Shown: positions 52,880-61,369 of the stretch, piece by piece | How the letters are laid out: every line of letters starts with the position of its first letter | Position numbering within the stretch: the first letter of the stretch is position 1 | Source: Mycolicibacterium goodii | GTDB taxonomy: Bacteria > Actinomycetota > Actinomycetes > Mycobacteriales > Mycobacteriaceae | Reading direction: 5' to 3' | Assembly (NCBI RefSeq): GCF_022370755.2 | Contig: NZ_CP092364.2 | Location: 6,262,001-6,326,000 of the forward strand | Length of the DNA stretch: 64,000 bases | Program-made: the position numbers and the translations under genes | Notes under the pieces: model-generated | What the model was told of the DNA's origin: nothing | Databases searched by the model: none | What the model saw: only the letters and a program-made list of their open reading frames with translations

Positions 52880-54310
52880 TTAGCGAGGTGTTCGCAGAAG
52901 TACGTCTTCCAGCACGCCGCGTAACGCCTCGACCGCAGGCCGGAATGCGTGTTCGGCCGGGGCGCCGAACCCGATGATGATGCCGTCGGGGTCGGGGATG
53001 TCCGGGTGCGCCAGCGGGTGACGCATGATCGCCAGGCCCTGCAGCGCGATCCCGGCCTCGCCGGCGTGGCGCAGCACCTCGGGTTCGGCACCGTCGGGCA
53101 GGGTGAGCAGCATGTTGACGCCCGCGGCCAGGCCGCGGATGCCGACGTCGAAGTCGGCCAGCGCCGACACCAGATGGTCGCGGCGCCGCCGATAGCGGTT
53201 ACGCATGCGCCGGATGTGGCGGTCGTAGCCGCCCGTGGCGATGAAGTCGGCCAGTGTCAGCGCCGTGATGGCGTCGACGTGGTACTGCTGGCCGCCTGCC
53301 GCGGCGATCACCGGTTCGATCAAGGTCTGCGGCAGCACCATCCATCCCACCCGCAGTGTCTGCGCCATGCTCTTGCTCGCCGAACCCAGGTAGGCGACGC
53401 GGTCGGGATCCAGGGACTGCAGTGCTCCGACGGGTTGGCGGTCGTAGCGGAACTCGCCGTCGTAGTCGTCGTCGAGTACGTACCCGCCGGTGCGGCGTGC
53501 CCATTCCACGGCCTCACTGCGCCGCGACGGGTGCAGCGGCATGCCGTGCGGGCTGTGGTGTGCCGGGGTGAGCAGCACCGCGGGCGTGTCCAACGTGTCG
53601 AGATCGCTGATCACCGCGCCGTGTTCGTCGAGGCCGATCGGTGTAGTGGTGATGCCGAGCGTGGCGAGGGCGTCGCGAAAGATGAAGAGCCCGTAGGCTT
53701 CCACCGCGATGGGTCGGTTCGTCCCGAAGACCTTGCCGAGCAGTTCGACGCCGTTTCGGACGCCGGAGCAGATCACGATCGACTCCGGTGTGGTGCGCAC
53801 GCCCCGGACACGACCCAGGTATTCGGCCAGCGCCGAACGCAGTTCGGCGGGCCCTCGCGGATCGCCCATGCGCAGCGCGGACGCCGGCGCGTTGGACAAC
53901 GCCCGACGCGCCGATGCGAGCCACGCCGTGCGCGGGAACTCCGCGACGTCGGGTGAACCGGGCATCAGGTTGTGTGTGGGCGTGCCGGCGATGCGTAGCG
54001 GCGGTGGTCCGGGCCGTGCAGCCAGTTGTGGGGCCGGGGCGCGCGCGACCCACGTGCCCGCACCCTGGCGTGAGGCCAGCCAACCTTCGGCGACCAGTTC
54101 GGCGTACGCCTCGGCCACGGTGTTGCGGGCCAATCGCAGATCGGCGGCCAGCACACGCGACGGCGGGAGAACGGTTCCGGTGGCCAGGCGCCCCGAGCGG
54201 ATGCCGTCACGCAGGGCGTTGATGAGTTGTTCGCGGGCGGTGCGGCTGCCCGGGGTGATGACGGTGTGCAGCTCGAGGTCCCGAGCGCCAGAATTGGCCC
54301 GCGAAGTCAC
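52880..54310 (-). CDS. MocR/PdxR-type regulator (GntR HTH plus aminotransferase fold)
   Basis: A 476-aa chimera: an N-terminal winged HTH of the GntR type (REQLINALRDGIRSGRLATGT, LRLARNTVAEAYAELVAEGW) and a class-I aminotransferase-like domain with YVLDDDYDGEFRYD and the PLP-lysine motif YLGSASKSMAQTLRVGW. These regulators bind PLP-linked ligands. GTG 54310 places the HTH at the start; the frame reading on to 55219 is a shadow. It is divergent from the AhpD-like gene, 48 bases away, which is its probable target. Confidence 0.9.
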   Translation of the reverse strand: MTSRANSGARDLELHTVITPGSRTAREQLINALRDGIRSGRLATGTVLPPSRVLAADLRLARNTVAEAYAELVAEGWLASRQGAGTWVARAPAPQLAARPGPPPLRIAGTPTHNLMPGSPDVAEFPRTAWLASARRALSNAPASALRMGDPRGPAELRSALAEYLGRVRGVRTTPESIVICSGVRNGVELLGKVFGTNRPIAVEAYGLFIFRDALATLGITTTPIGLDEHGAVISDLDTLDTPAVLLTPAHHSPHGMPLHPSRRSEAVEWARRTGGYVLDDDYDGEFRYDRQPVGALQSLDPDRVAYLGSASKSMAQTLRVGWMVLPQTLIEPVIAAAGGQQYHVDAITALTLADFIATGGYDRHIRRMRNRYRRRRDHLVSALADFDVGIRGLAAGVNMLLTLPDGAEPEVLRHAGEAGIALQGLAIMRHPLAHPDIPDPDGIIIGFGAPAEHAFRPAVEALRGVLEDVLLRTPR

Positions 54311-54358
54311 CGCTACATTGAACCATCTGGACGGGCCTTTGCTGGATAGCGTGAACGC

Positions 54359-54820
54359 ATGACACAAACACTCGAATCCACCGAACGCGTCAAGATCTAC
54401 AAGGCGTTTCCCGAGTTCTACGACGCGATGATGAACCTGTCGGCCACCTCGGCGAAGGACTTCGACCACACCATCGGCGAGCTGGTGAAGATCCGCGCAT
54501 CGCAGATCAACCGCTGCGGGTTCTGCCTCGACATGCACGCCCGTGATGCCCGCAAGCAGGGCGAGACCGAGCAGCGACTCGCGCTGATCGCGGCGTGGGA
54601 GGAGGCCGGCGATCTGTTCACCGAGCGTGAGCAGGCGGCTCTCGCGCTCACCGAGGCGGTGACGGAGATCAACCGCGGCCCGGTGTCTGACGACGTCTAC
54701 GAACGTGCGGCCGCGGTGTTCAGCGAACGCGAACTCAGTCAGTTGATCGCGATGATCGTGACCATCAACGCGTGGAACCGCATCAACGTCACCGTGAAGA
54801 TGCCGTTCCCGCGCCGCTGA
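54359..54820 (+). CDS. AhpD-like carboxymuconolactone decarboxylase-family protein
   Basis: A 153-aa protein with the AhpD redox motif: Cys53, Cys56 and His60 in INRCGFCLDMHARDA, preceded by KIRASQ. Such proteins act as peroxidase partners or reductases; a decarboxylase role is less likely because the CxxC is intact. The ATG is six bases after TAGCGT (54347-54352), a possible -10, giving a leaderless transcript. It is divergent from the MocR gene, a common pairing suggesting direct control. Confidence 0.88.
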   Translation: MTQTLESTERVKIYKAFPEFYDAMMNLSATSAKDFDHTIGELVKIRASQINRCGFCLDMHARDARKQGETEQRLALIAAWEEAGDLFTEREQAALALTEAVTEINRGPVSDDVYERAAAVFSERELSQLIAMIVTINAWNRINVTVKMPFPRR

Positions 54821-54838
54821 ATCACTCACACTGAAGGT

Positions 54839-55612
54839 ATGCAGTCCCGGTCCGGTGCACACCTGACGAAGCACGAGGGCATCGTGCACAAGCTGCACCG
54901 GCCGGGCACCGATCCGCGTGCCCTGGCCGCGCGTTTGCGCGCCGCCACCGCGGTGGACGCTCTGCTCACCCCCGTGTCGCCCGTCCCCGAGCGGATGGGC
55001 GACCGCTGGCGCACCCGCTGGCCTTGTGTGAGAACACTCGCACCAGAACCTGATTCGGTGCCGTGGGCTGACGTCGCCCGTCTGCTGGCGCGGCTGCACA
55101 ACTCCGCTGTCGACCAGCGGTTGCCCGTGCACGGGTGGCCGGCCCGCCTGCGCAGGGCGCTCGGCGCGGCGCGGGGCAACGCGACGATCGCGGGCGCCGC
55201 GGCCGGCCTGCCGATCCACGCGTGGCGCGGCGGCTCACCCGAACGGCCCCGCACGCTCGTGCACGGCGACTTCCATCTGGGGCAGGTGGGCCATCGAGAC
55301 GGCGACTGGTGCCTGATCGATGTCGATGATCTCGGCGTCGGAGACCCGGCGTGGGATCTGGCGCGTCCGGCGGGGTTCTGGGCCGCCGGTCTGATCCCCG
55401 ATCGGGACTGGGCGACGTTCGTCGACGCCTACCGCGCGGCCGGCGGCCCGGCTCTGGCTCCCGGCGATCCGTGGCCGGTGCTCGAACCTTTCGCGCGGGC
55501 CGCGGTGATACAGGCCGCCGCCGGCGATCCCGGCGACGACCTGCTGATGGCCGCGTGCGCGCGGATGCCTCAGCTGGAGAAGAACAGCCTGCCGAAGCCC
55601 TGCTTGCGGTAG
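54839..55612 (+). CDS. Aminoglycoside-phosphotransferase-fold (APH) protein
   Basis: A 257-aa kinase-like protein. The catalytic loop is LVHGDFHLGQV (the usual Asn is Gln) and the metal motif is LIDVDDLGVGDPAWDLARP. APH-fold proteins phosphorylate small molecules such as drugs, choline or sugars; substrate unknown. The N-terminal ATP-binding half looks short for the family. It follows the AhpD-like gene by 18 bases, and its end overlaps the convergent zinc-ribbon gene by 43 bases. Confidence 0.8.
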   Translation: MQSRSGAHLTKHEGIVHKLHRPGTDPRALAARLRAATAVDALLTPVSPVPERMGDRWRTRWPCVRTLAPEPDSVPWADVARLLARLHNSAVDQRLPVHGWPARLRRALGAARGNATIAGAAAGLPIHAWRGGSPERPRTLVHGDFHLGQVGHRDGDWCLIDVDDLGVGDPAWDLARPAGFWAAGLIPDRDWATFVDAYRAAGGPALAPGDPWPVLEPFARAAVIQAAAGDPGDDLLMAACARMPQLEKNSLPKPCLR

Positions 55613-55896
55613 TGCTTGTTGCCGCGGTAACCCCAGCCCGGTCCGTAGTCGGAATAGCCGTGGTGTTGCGGCGGCATGGGCGGCGGCGCCGACTGCACGA
55701 ACCGGTTCTCCATCTGCGTGAGTGCCTCGAGCTCGCCGAAGTCGAGGAAGATGCCTCGGCAGGTGTCGCACTGTTCGAGGTGGATGCCGTTGCGTTCGTA
55801 TGTCTTCATGACGCCCGAACACTTCGGGCACAGCAGCGTGTGACCGGCATTCGTCGGCGGCGGGGACTTCGGCGGTTCATATGGCGGGATGCTCAT
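55570..55896 (-). CDS. Zinc-ribbon (zf-TFIIB-like) protein
   Basis: A 108-aa protein with a TFIIB-type zinc ribbon: Cys23 and Cys26 in LLCPKCSG, Cys43 and Cys46 in EQCDTCRGIF, followed by FLDFGELEAL. The C-terminal half is Pro, Gly and Tyr rich and ends in basic aromatic residues (YRKQGFGRLFFSS). Function unknown. The 3' end overlaps the APH gene on the opposite strand, so the two may affect each other's expression. Confidence 0.85.
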   Translation of the reverse strand: MSIPPYEPPKSPPPTNAGHTLLCPKCSGVMKTYERNGIHLEQCDTCRGIFLDFGELEALTQMENRFVQSAPPPMPPQHHGYSDYGPGWGYRGNKHYRKQGFGRLFFSS

Positions 55897-55940
55897 ACGC
55901 GCATAACGACCGAGGTTCCTGTGAAGTGCCTGGGCGTGCC

Positions 55941-56000
55941 CGCGAGTGTGAAACCTCGGCGAGAAAACGGCCGAGAACTCGCCGACGTTTCACACTCGCG
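55941..56000. repeat. Long near-perfect palindrome (REP-like element)
   Basis: Outer arms of 14 bp (55941-55954 with 55987-56000) and inner arms of 7 bp (55957-55963 with 55978-55984) are separated only by a 2x2 mismatch, giving a 23-position stem with a 14-base loop. It lies between divergent genes, so it is not an ordinary terminator. It may be a dispersed palindromic repeat. Confidence 0.7.
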
Positions 56001-56065
56001 GCGGCAAGTGGCGCCACGTGTGTCGAGCCGCGATCGGCACGATCGCCGAACGCTAGGGTTGGGCC

Positions 56066-56470
56066 ATGGCCAGCCCGGTGTCGGTCCTGAGCGAGGAGGA
56101 AAGCTGGCGGCTGCTCGCGAGCGTGCCGATCGGACGGTTCGTCACCACGATCGGCACCCGGCTGGAGATCTTCCCGGTGAACTTCGCCGTGCAGGACCGC
56201 ACGGTGCTGTTCCGCACCGCCGAGGGCACCAAACTGATCACCGCGATCATGAGTGACCGGGTGCTTTTCGAGGCCGACGGTCACACCGTCACCGACGGCT
56301 GGAGCGTGATCCTGCGTGGAACCGCCGAACTGTTGCAGACCGCCGAGGACATCGCCGTCGCCGAGCGCACACAGCTGATGTCGTGGACCTCACCGGCGAA
56401 ACGGCGCTACGTGCGCATCACCCCGAAGGAGATCTCCGGGCGGTTCTTCACGTTCGATCAGACCCAGTAG
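56066..56470 (+). CDS. Pyridoxamine-5'-phosphate-oxidase-like flavin split-barrel protein
   Basis: A 134-aa protein of the split-barrel fold (VPIGRFVTTIGTRLEIFPVNF, TKLITAIMSDRVLFEAD, WSVILRGTAELL). Mycobacteria have many such proteins that bind FMN, F420 or heme; cofactor and substrate are unknown. TAGGGT (56054-56059) ends six bases before the ATG, suggesting a leaderless mRNA. Its end overlaps wzm on the other strand by 13 bases. Confidence 0.85.
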   Translation: MASPVSVLSEEESWRLLASVPIGRFVTTIGTRLEIFPVNFAVQDRTVLFRTAEGTKLITAIMSDRVLFEADGHTVTDGWSVILRGTAELLQTAEDIAVAERTQLMSWTSPAKRRYVRITPKEISGRFFTFDQTQ

Positions 56471-57288
56471 GGCACGCGGCCGCGGTACTGACGCATCGCG
56501 AACGCCGCGAACGTCCATCCGATCACCGTGAAGACGAGGACCACGAGCCAGTGCCGCAGTTCCTGGTCCGCGCCGAGCAGTGGGGCGCGCACGATGTCGA
56601 GATAGTGCAGCAGCGGGTTGATCTCGACGATCTTGGCCCACGAGCCCGCACCTTGCTGCTGCAGCGTCGACTCGTTCCAGATGATCGGCGTCATGAAGAA
56701 CAGCAACTGCACGACGCTGGCGAGCAGCGGCCCGATGTCGCGATAGCGCGTGGCCAGAATCCCGAAACACAATGCGACCCACACCATGTTCAGCACGATG
56801 AGTCCCAGCGCCGGGATGACCGCGAGATCGGTCCATTTCCACGGTTTGGGATAGATGATCGCGATGACCACGAAAATGATGATGTTGTGGCCGAACAGGA
56901 TGATCTGCCGCCACACCAGCCTGTAGACGTGCACCGACAACGGCGTCGGAAGCTGTTTGATCAGGCCCTCATTGGCGATGAACACCTCGGCGCCTTCGAG
57001 GATCGACGCATTGATGAGGTTCCAGATGATCAGGCCCAGCGTCACGTAGGGCAGATGCTCGGAGAGTTCCAGCTTGAACAGCTTGGAGTACAGCACGCCC
57101 ATCGCCACGGCGGTCGCACCGGTGGCGATGGTGATCCAGAAGGGGCCGAGCACGCTGCGGCGGTACCGCTGCTTGATGTCCTGCCAGCCCAGGTGCAGCC
57201 ACAGCTCGCGTTTGCCGAAACCCTCGACCAGGTCGCGGCGGGCTCTGGCCATGGTCTTCGACTGAGCTGCCGCGTCGGTGAACGTCAT
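56458..57288 (-). CDS. wzm: Galactan ABC exporter permease Wzm (Rv3783-like)
   Basis: ABC-2-type membrane subunit, 276 aa, with an N-terminal WLHLGWQDIKQRYRRSVLGPFW segment and six hydrophobic helices, as in O-antigen and galactan exporters. With Wzt it moves the lipid-linked galactan across the plasma membrane. ATG 57288 overlaps the glfT1 TGA; the frame extends to 57333. It is the last gene of the bpa-wzt-glfT1-wzm unit. Confidence 0.93.
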   Translation of the reverse strand: MTFTDAAAQSKTMARARRDLVEGFGKRELWLHLGWQDIKQRYRRSVLGPFWITIATGATAVAMGVLYSKLFKLELSEHLPYVTLGLIIWNLINASILEGAEVFIANEGLIKQLPTPLSVHVYRLVWRQIILFGHNIIIFVVIAIIYPKPWKWTDLAVIPALGLIVLNMVWVALCFGILATRYRDIGPLLASVVQLLFFMTPIIWNESTLQQQGAGSWAKIVEINPLLHYLDIVRAPLLGADQELRHWLVVLVFTVIGWTFAAFAMRQYRGRVPYWV

Positions 57289-58184
57289 CGCTGGAACCTT
57301 TCGCGTCTCCCCAACCGCCGCAGCCGAATCCACTCACGCAGACCAGCGGGGTCGCGGCGTGACACCAGAAAGTACCAGCCGAAGCGCACCCACTCCTGCA
57401 GCAGGAGCTTGCGAAGGCCCGGCTGTGCCAACAGGTAGCCGCGGTTGCGGTAGGTGAAGAACCGCTTGGTCTCGTCGTCCGGATACTGCGTGTGCATGCG
57501 CCCGCCGAGGATCGGCTTGAACTCGTCGGTGCCGCACGGGTGCAGATAACTTGCGGTCAAACAGGTTCCGAAGGGCAGGCCGGACCGCACCAGGCGGCGG
57601 TGCAGCTCCACCTCGTCGCCCCGCACGAACAGTCGCAGGTCGGGGACGCCGATCGCGTCGACCGTGTCCGCACGGAACAGCGCACCGTTGAACAGCGACG
57701 CGATGCCGGGCAGCAGGTCGCCGCTGCCGTCGGTGCGCAGTTCCGAGGTGAGCCGGCGCCACACCAGGCCGCGGCGCAGCGGGAACGCGAGGCGCTGCGG
57801 ATCGTCGAGGTTGCACACCATGGGGGAGACCTCGGCCAGGCTGTGCGTGTGCGCGCAGGACAGCAATGTCGAGAGCACGGTCGTGTCGGCAGGCCTGCCG
57901 TCGTCGTCGGCCAGCCAGATCCAGTCGGCGCCGAGAGCCAGCGCATGCAGCATGCCCAACGCGAAACCACCTGCGCCGCCGAGGTTTCGGCGCGACCCCA
58001 GATATGTGGACGGGACGGGCTGGCCGGTCACCAGTTCCCGCACCTGCGGGTCGTTGTCGTTGTCGACGACGATCAGGTGGTCGGGTGTGCGGTCCTGCGA
58101 GACGACGGCGTCGAGCGACGTGGCCAGCAGTTCTCGACGCCGGTGGGTCACCACGACCGCACAGACGACCTCAGTGTGCGTCAC
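57285..58184 (-). CDS. glfT1: Galactofuranosyltransferase GlfT1 (galactan initiator)
   Basis: GT2 enzyme that adds the first two galactofuranoses to the polyprenyl-linked GlcNAc-rhamnose acceptor. It has 299 aa, with VVVTHRRREL at the start, GSRRNLGGAGGFALG and the metal-binding LADDDG (Asp93-95), then RGDEVELHRR and YLHPCGTDEFKP. GTG 58184 has GAGGAAA upstream and overlaps the end of wzt by 14 bases. GlfT2, encoded 48 kb away in this window, continues the chain. Confidence 0.95.
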   Translation of the reverse strand: MTHTEVVCAVVVTHRRRELLATSLDAVVSQDRTPDHLIVVDNDNDPQVRELVTGQPVPSTYLGSRRNLGGAGGFALGMLHALALGADWIWLADDDGRPADTTVLSTLLSCAHTHSLAEVSPMVCNLDDPQRLAFPLRRGLVWRRLTSELRTDGSGDLLPGIASLFNGALFRADTVDAIGVPDLRLFVRGDEVELHRRLVRSGLPFGTCLTASYLHPCGTDEFKPILGGRMHTQYPDDETKRFFTYRNRGYLLAQPGLRKLLLQEWVRFGWYFLVSRRDPAGLREWIRLRRLGRRERFQR

Positions 58185-58980
58185 GCGCGGTTTCCTCGAG
58201 CACTTCACGCACGTGGCGTGCGGCGTCCTCACCCTCGTAGGCGCGTACGACCTCTTCGATGCCGCCGGTCATCCTGATGGTGCCGTGGTCGATCCACATC
58301 GCGGTCTTGCACAGCCGGGCCAGGAACTCGTTGGAATGGCTTGCGAACACCAGGATCCCGGAGCGTTCCACGAGATCCTGCAGGCGGGTCTGGGCCTTCT
58401 TCAGAAACTCCGCGTCGACGGCGCCGATGCCCTCGTCGAGCAGCAGGATCTCGGGGTCGATGCTCGTGACCACACCCATCGCCAGCCGCACGCGCATACC
58501 GGTCGAGTAGGTGCGCAACGGCATCGACAGGTACTCGCCGAGCTCGGTGAATTCGGCGATCTCGTCGACCTTTGCCAGCATCTGCTTGCGCGTCTGACCG
58601 AGGAACAGACCCCGGATGATGATGTTCTCGAATCCCGAGATCTCGGGATCCATCCCGACGCCGAGATCGAACACCGGGGCGACGCGGCCGGTCACGGTCG
58701 CCGAACCGCGAGTGGGCTCGTAGATCCCCGACAGCAGCCGCAACAGCGTCGACTTGCCTGCGCCGTTGTGGCCGACCAGGCCGACCCGGTCACCCATCTG
58801 AAGCGACATCGTGATGTCGCGCAGCGCCTCGATGACCACGACGTTCGACTGGTTGCGGCCGATGGCACCACCGGCCTTGCCCAGGAAAGCCTTCTTCAAC
58901 GAGCGGGTCTTGGCATCGAAGATCGGAAACTCGACCCATGCGTCGCGCGTCTCGATGCGCGGTGCAGAAGAGGATGTCAC
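58171..58980 (-). CDS. wzt: Galactan ABC exporter ATPase Wzt (Rv3781-like)
   Basis: ABC ATPase of 269 aa. Walker A is GHNGAGKST (about residues 70-78), the signature loop YSTGMRVRLAMG, Walker B EILLLDEGIGAVD, and the switch His in FASHSNE. It lacks the extra C-terminal carbohydrate-binding domain of some O-antigen Wzt proteins. GTG 58980 follows AGGA and lies seven bases after the bpa stop. The longer overlapping frame is a shadow of bpa. Confidence 0.93.
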   Translation of the reverse strand: MTSSSAPRIETRDAWVEFPIFDAKTRSLKKAFLGKAGGAIGRNQSNVVVIEALRDITMSLQMGDRVGLVGHNGAGKSTLLRLLSGIYEPTRGSATVTGRVAPVFDLGVGMDPEISGFENIIIRGLFLGQTRKQMLAKVDEIAEFTELGEYLSMPLRTYSTGMRVRLAMGVVTSIDPEILLLDEGIGAVDAEFLKKAQTRLQDLVERSGILVFASHSNEFLARLCKTAMWIDHGTIRMTGGIEEVVRAYEGEDAARHVREVLEETARDAH

Positions 58981-58987
58981 GCGCGTC

Positions 58988-59515
58988 CTACAGGTACTGC
59001 CCGGTGCCGGGGTGGGTGGCGCCGCCACGCTGGGCGCCGGGAACCTGGATGCCGGGTGGCAGCGCGCCCTGACGCATCTGCTCCAGCTGGGCCCGCGCGG
59101 CCATCTGCTGTGCGAACAGTGCCGTCTGGATGCCGTGGAACAGCCCCTCCAGCCAACCGACCAGCTGAGCCTGGGCGATGCGCAGCTCGGCGTCGCTGGG
59201 CACGTTGTCGTCGGTGAACGGGAGCGTGAGGCGCTCCAGCTCCTCGCGCAGTTCGGGCGCGAGACCGTCTTCGAGCTCCCGGATGCTGGTCTGGTGGATC
59301 TCGCGCAGGCGGTTGCGGCTCGCATCGTCGAGCGGAGCGGCCCGCACCTCCTCGAGCAGCTGCTTGATCATGGTGCCGATGCGCATCACCTTCGCCGGCT
59401 GTTCGACGAGGTCGGTGAGCGACTTGCCCTCGCCCTCACCCTCGCCTTCTGTGTCGGCACCGCCCGCAGCGCCGGTCAGGATCTCGATGTTGTCGTCATC
59501 CGGATTGATGGTCAT
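58988..59515 (-). CDS. bpa: Bacterial proteasome activator Bpa (PafE, Rv3780-like)
   Basis: ATP-independent ring-forming activator of the 20S proteasome, 175 aa. The C-terminus ends GTGQYL; the GQYL tail is the motif that opens the proteasome gate. An acidic low-complexity stretch (GADTEGEGEGEG) precedes the helical core (VMRIGTMIKQLLEEVR, AELRIAQAQLVGWLEGLF). ATG 59515 has GGGAAGG upstream. It is seven bases ahead of wzt, so it appears co-transcribed with galactan export genes. Confidence 0.94.
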   Translation of the reverse strand: MTINPDDDNIEILTGAAGGADTEGEGEGEGKSLTDLVEQPAKVMRIGTMIKQLLEEVRAAPLDDASRNRLREIHQTSIRELEDGLAPELREELERLTLPFTDDNVPSDAELRIAQAQLVGWLEGLFHGIQTALFAQQMAARAQLEQMRQGALPPGIQVPGAQRGGATHPGTGQYL

Positions 59516-60154
59516 GGCCTTCCCGTCACCTGTCGTTGTTCGGTTGGTCGTCTTCACGCCGGCGGTGGATCCGATCCGCGCCGTGATCCTCGCCGCTGTC
59601 GTGAATCTTCTCCCACGACGATCTTCTCCCTTGACCGTGAGGTATCTAGCGACACTAGCCCGTCGGGCATGACGAACCTCCCGGCCACCGGGGTGCTCGT
59701 CATCACGTGACCGGGGCGGAGCGCCTCCGGGCCACCGCGCAGGCCAGTGCGGCCGCGACGACCAGGGCGGCATTCCGGGGCGGCGTCGGGAAATCCGGGG
59801 AGACCCTCCACCGGGTGATCGGAAGCAAGATCAGCAAACGCCGTGGTGGTGACCTGCGACGGCGCGGTGTGGGCGCCGAACGGCCCGATCTTGAACCCGG
59901 CGACGCCGAACGTCAAGGCAGACGCCCACCGCCGTCGCCGCCGGTGTGCACTGCCCGCCGCCCCGGCGATGACCGCGGCGGATGGTCCGGCAACAGCAGA
60001 CCCATTAGCACTCCGAACCCGCAGCGCACTGGACTAGTATGGCTGCCCAGGGCGACCCGTCCCGAGCGCGGCCTCGGCAGCCGAGACGCACGGTCGGGGG
60101 CTCTTTCACATCGTGCAGTTTGTGGTAGTTGCGGACGCTCTTAAGGTGGCTGGC
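59516..60154. other. Intergenic region between bpa and the aminotransferase-fold gene
   Basis: About 640 bases with no convincing gene. A minus-strand open frame (59554-59916, TTG start, 120 aa) has GC-rich third positions only in its upstream half and no recognisable motif. In Mtb a large membrane protein gene (Rv3779) lies here; it is absent. TAGTAT at 60035-60040 could be a -10 box for the rightward gene. Confidence 0.5.
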
Positions 60155-61351
60155 ATGGCATACGACGTCGCCCGGGTGCGTGGCTTGCACCCAACGCTGG
60201 GCGATGGGTGGGTGCATTTCGACGCCCAGAGCGGGATGTTGGTACCCGATGCGGTCGCCACCACGGTTTCCACCGCTTTCCGCGGGTCGATGCCAAGCGC
60301 ACTCGGCCCCCACCCGTCCGCTCGCCGCAGCGCCGCCGTCCTCGCGGCGGCCCGCCAGGCGGTAGCCGATCTCGTCAACGCGGACCCGCGGGGCGTGGTC
60401 CTCGGCCCGGACCGGGCCCATCTGCTGACCTCGCTGGCCGAGGCGTCGTCGGCACGCGTCGGGCTGGGCTATGAGGTGGTGGTGACGCGTCTCGACGACG
60501 AGGCGAACATCGCGCCGTGGCTGCGCGCGGCGAATCGTTATGGCGCCAAGGTGAAGTGGGCCGAGGTCGACATCGAGACCGGTGAGCTGCCGTCGTGGCA
60601 GTGGGAAGGTCTCATCGACAAACCGACCCGGTTGGTGGCCATCGCTTCGGCGTCGTCCACCCTGGGCACCGTCACCGACCTACGTGAGGTGACCAAGCTG
60701 ACACACGAGGTCGGCGGTCTCGTCGTGGTCGACCACTCCGCAGCCGCGCCCTACCGGCTGATCGACGTCAACGAGATCGAGGCCGACGTCGTCGCGCTCA
60801 ACGCCGTCGGCTGGGGCGGTCCGCCGATCGGCGCCCTGGTGTTCCGCGACCCGGCCCTGATCGACTCGTTCGGATCGGTGTCGTTGAACCCCTACGCCAC
60901 CGGTCCGGCCCGCCTCGAACTCGGCGTGCACCAGTACGGGCTGCTGGCCGGAGTTGTCGCGAGCATCGAATACCTGTCCAACCTCGACGAGGCGGCATCC
61001 GGCACCAGGCGTGAACGCCTCGAGATCTCAATGCAATCCGCCGCTGTCTACCTGAGCCGGCTGTTCGACTATCTGCAGACCTCGCTGCGGTCGCTGCCGC
61101 TGGTGATGGTGATCGGCAGCCCGGAGACCTCCATCCCGGTGCTCAGCTTCGCGGTGCGCGACGTGCCGGCCGAGCGCGTTGTGCAGCGCCTGGCCGACAA
61201 CGGCGTGCTCGCGATCGCCAACGCGAGCTCGCGCGTGCTCGACGTCATCGGTGTCAACGACATCGGCGGTGCGGTGACCATCGGCCTGTCGCACTACTCG
61301 ACGACCGCCGAGGTCGACCAGCTGGTGCGGGCGCTGGCCTCCCTCGGCTAG
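60155..61351 (+). CDS. Aminotransferase class V (cysteine-desulfurase-like) protein lacking the PLP lysine (Rv3778c-like)
   Basis: 398 aa, the same as Mtb. The fold is that of SufS/CsdB-type enzymes ([32 protein letters not shown]), but the SGHK motif bearing the Schiff-base lysine reads [11 protein letters not shown]. The PLP-stacking His (EHHAN) reads DDEAN and the Gln of DxxQ is Ala. It may be a non-catalytic relative or use a different chemistry. ATG 60155 follows AAGGTGG and matches the Mtb start; the frame extends to 60113. Confidence 0.88.
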   Translation: MAYDVARVRGLHPTLGDGWVHFDAQSGMLVPDAVATTVSTAFRGSMPSALGPHPSARRSAAVLAAARQAVADLVNADPRGVVLGPDRAHLLTSLAEASSARVGLGYEVVVTRLDDEANIAPWLRAANRYGAKVKWAEVDIETGELPSWQWEGLIDKPTRLVAIASASSTLGTVTDLREVTKLTHEVGGLVVVDHSAAAPYRLIDVNEIEADVVALNAVGWGGPPIGALVFRDPALIDSFGSVSLNPYATGPARLELGVHQYGLLAGVVASIEYLSNLDEAASGTRRERLEISMQSAAVYLSRLFDYLQTSLRSLPLVMVIGSPETSIPVLSFAVRDVPAERVVQRLADNGVLAIANASSRVLDVIGVNDIGGAVTIGLSHYSTTAEVDQLVRALASLG

Positions 61352-61369
61352 TCACGCCAGCCCCGGGTG

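Noticed and set aside
59554..59916. 120-aa minus-strand frame between bpa and the aminotransferase-fold gene
   Set aside because: TTG start, no ribosome site, codon bias lost in its second half, and no recognisable motif; kept only as an intergenic note.
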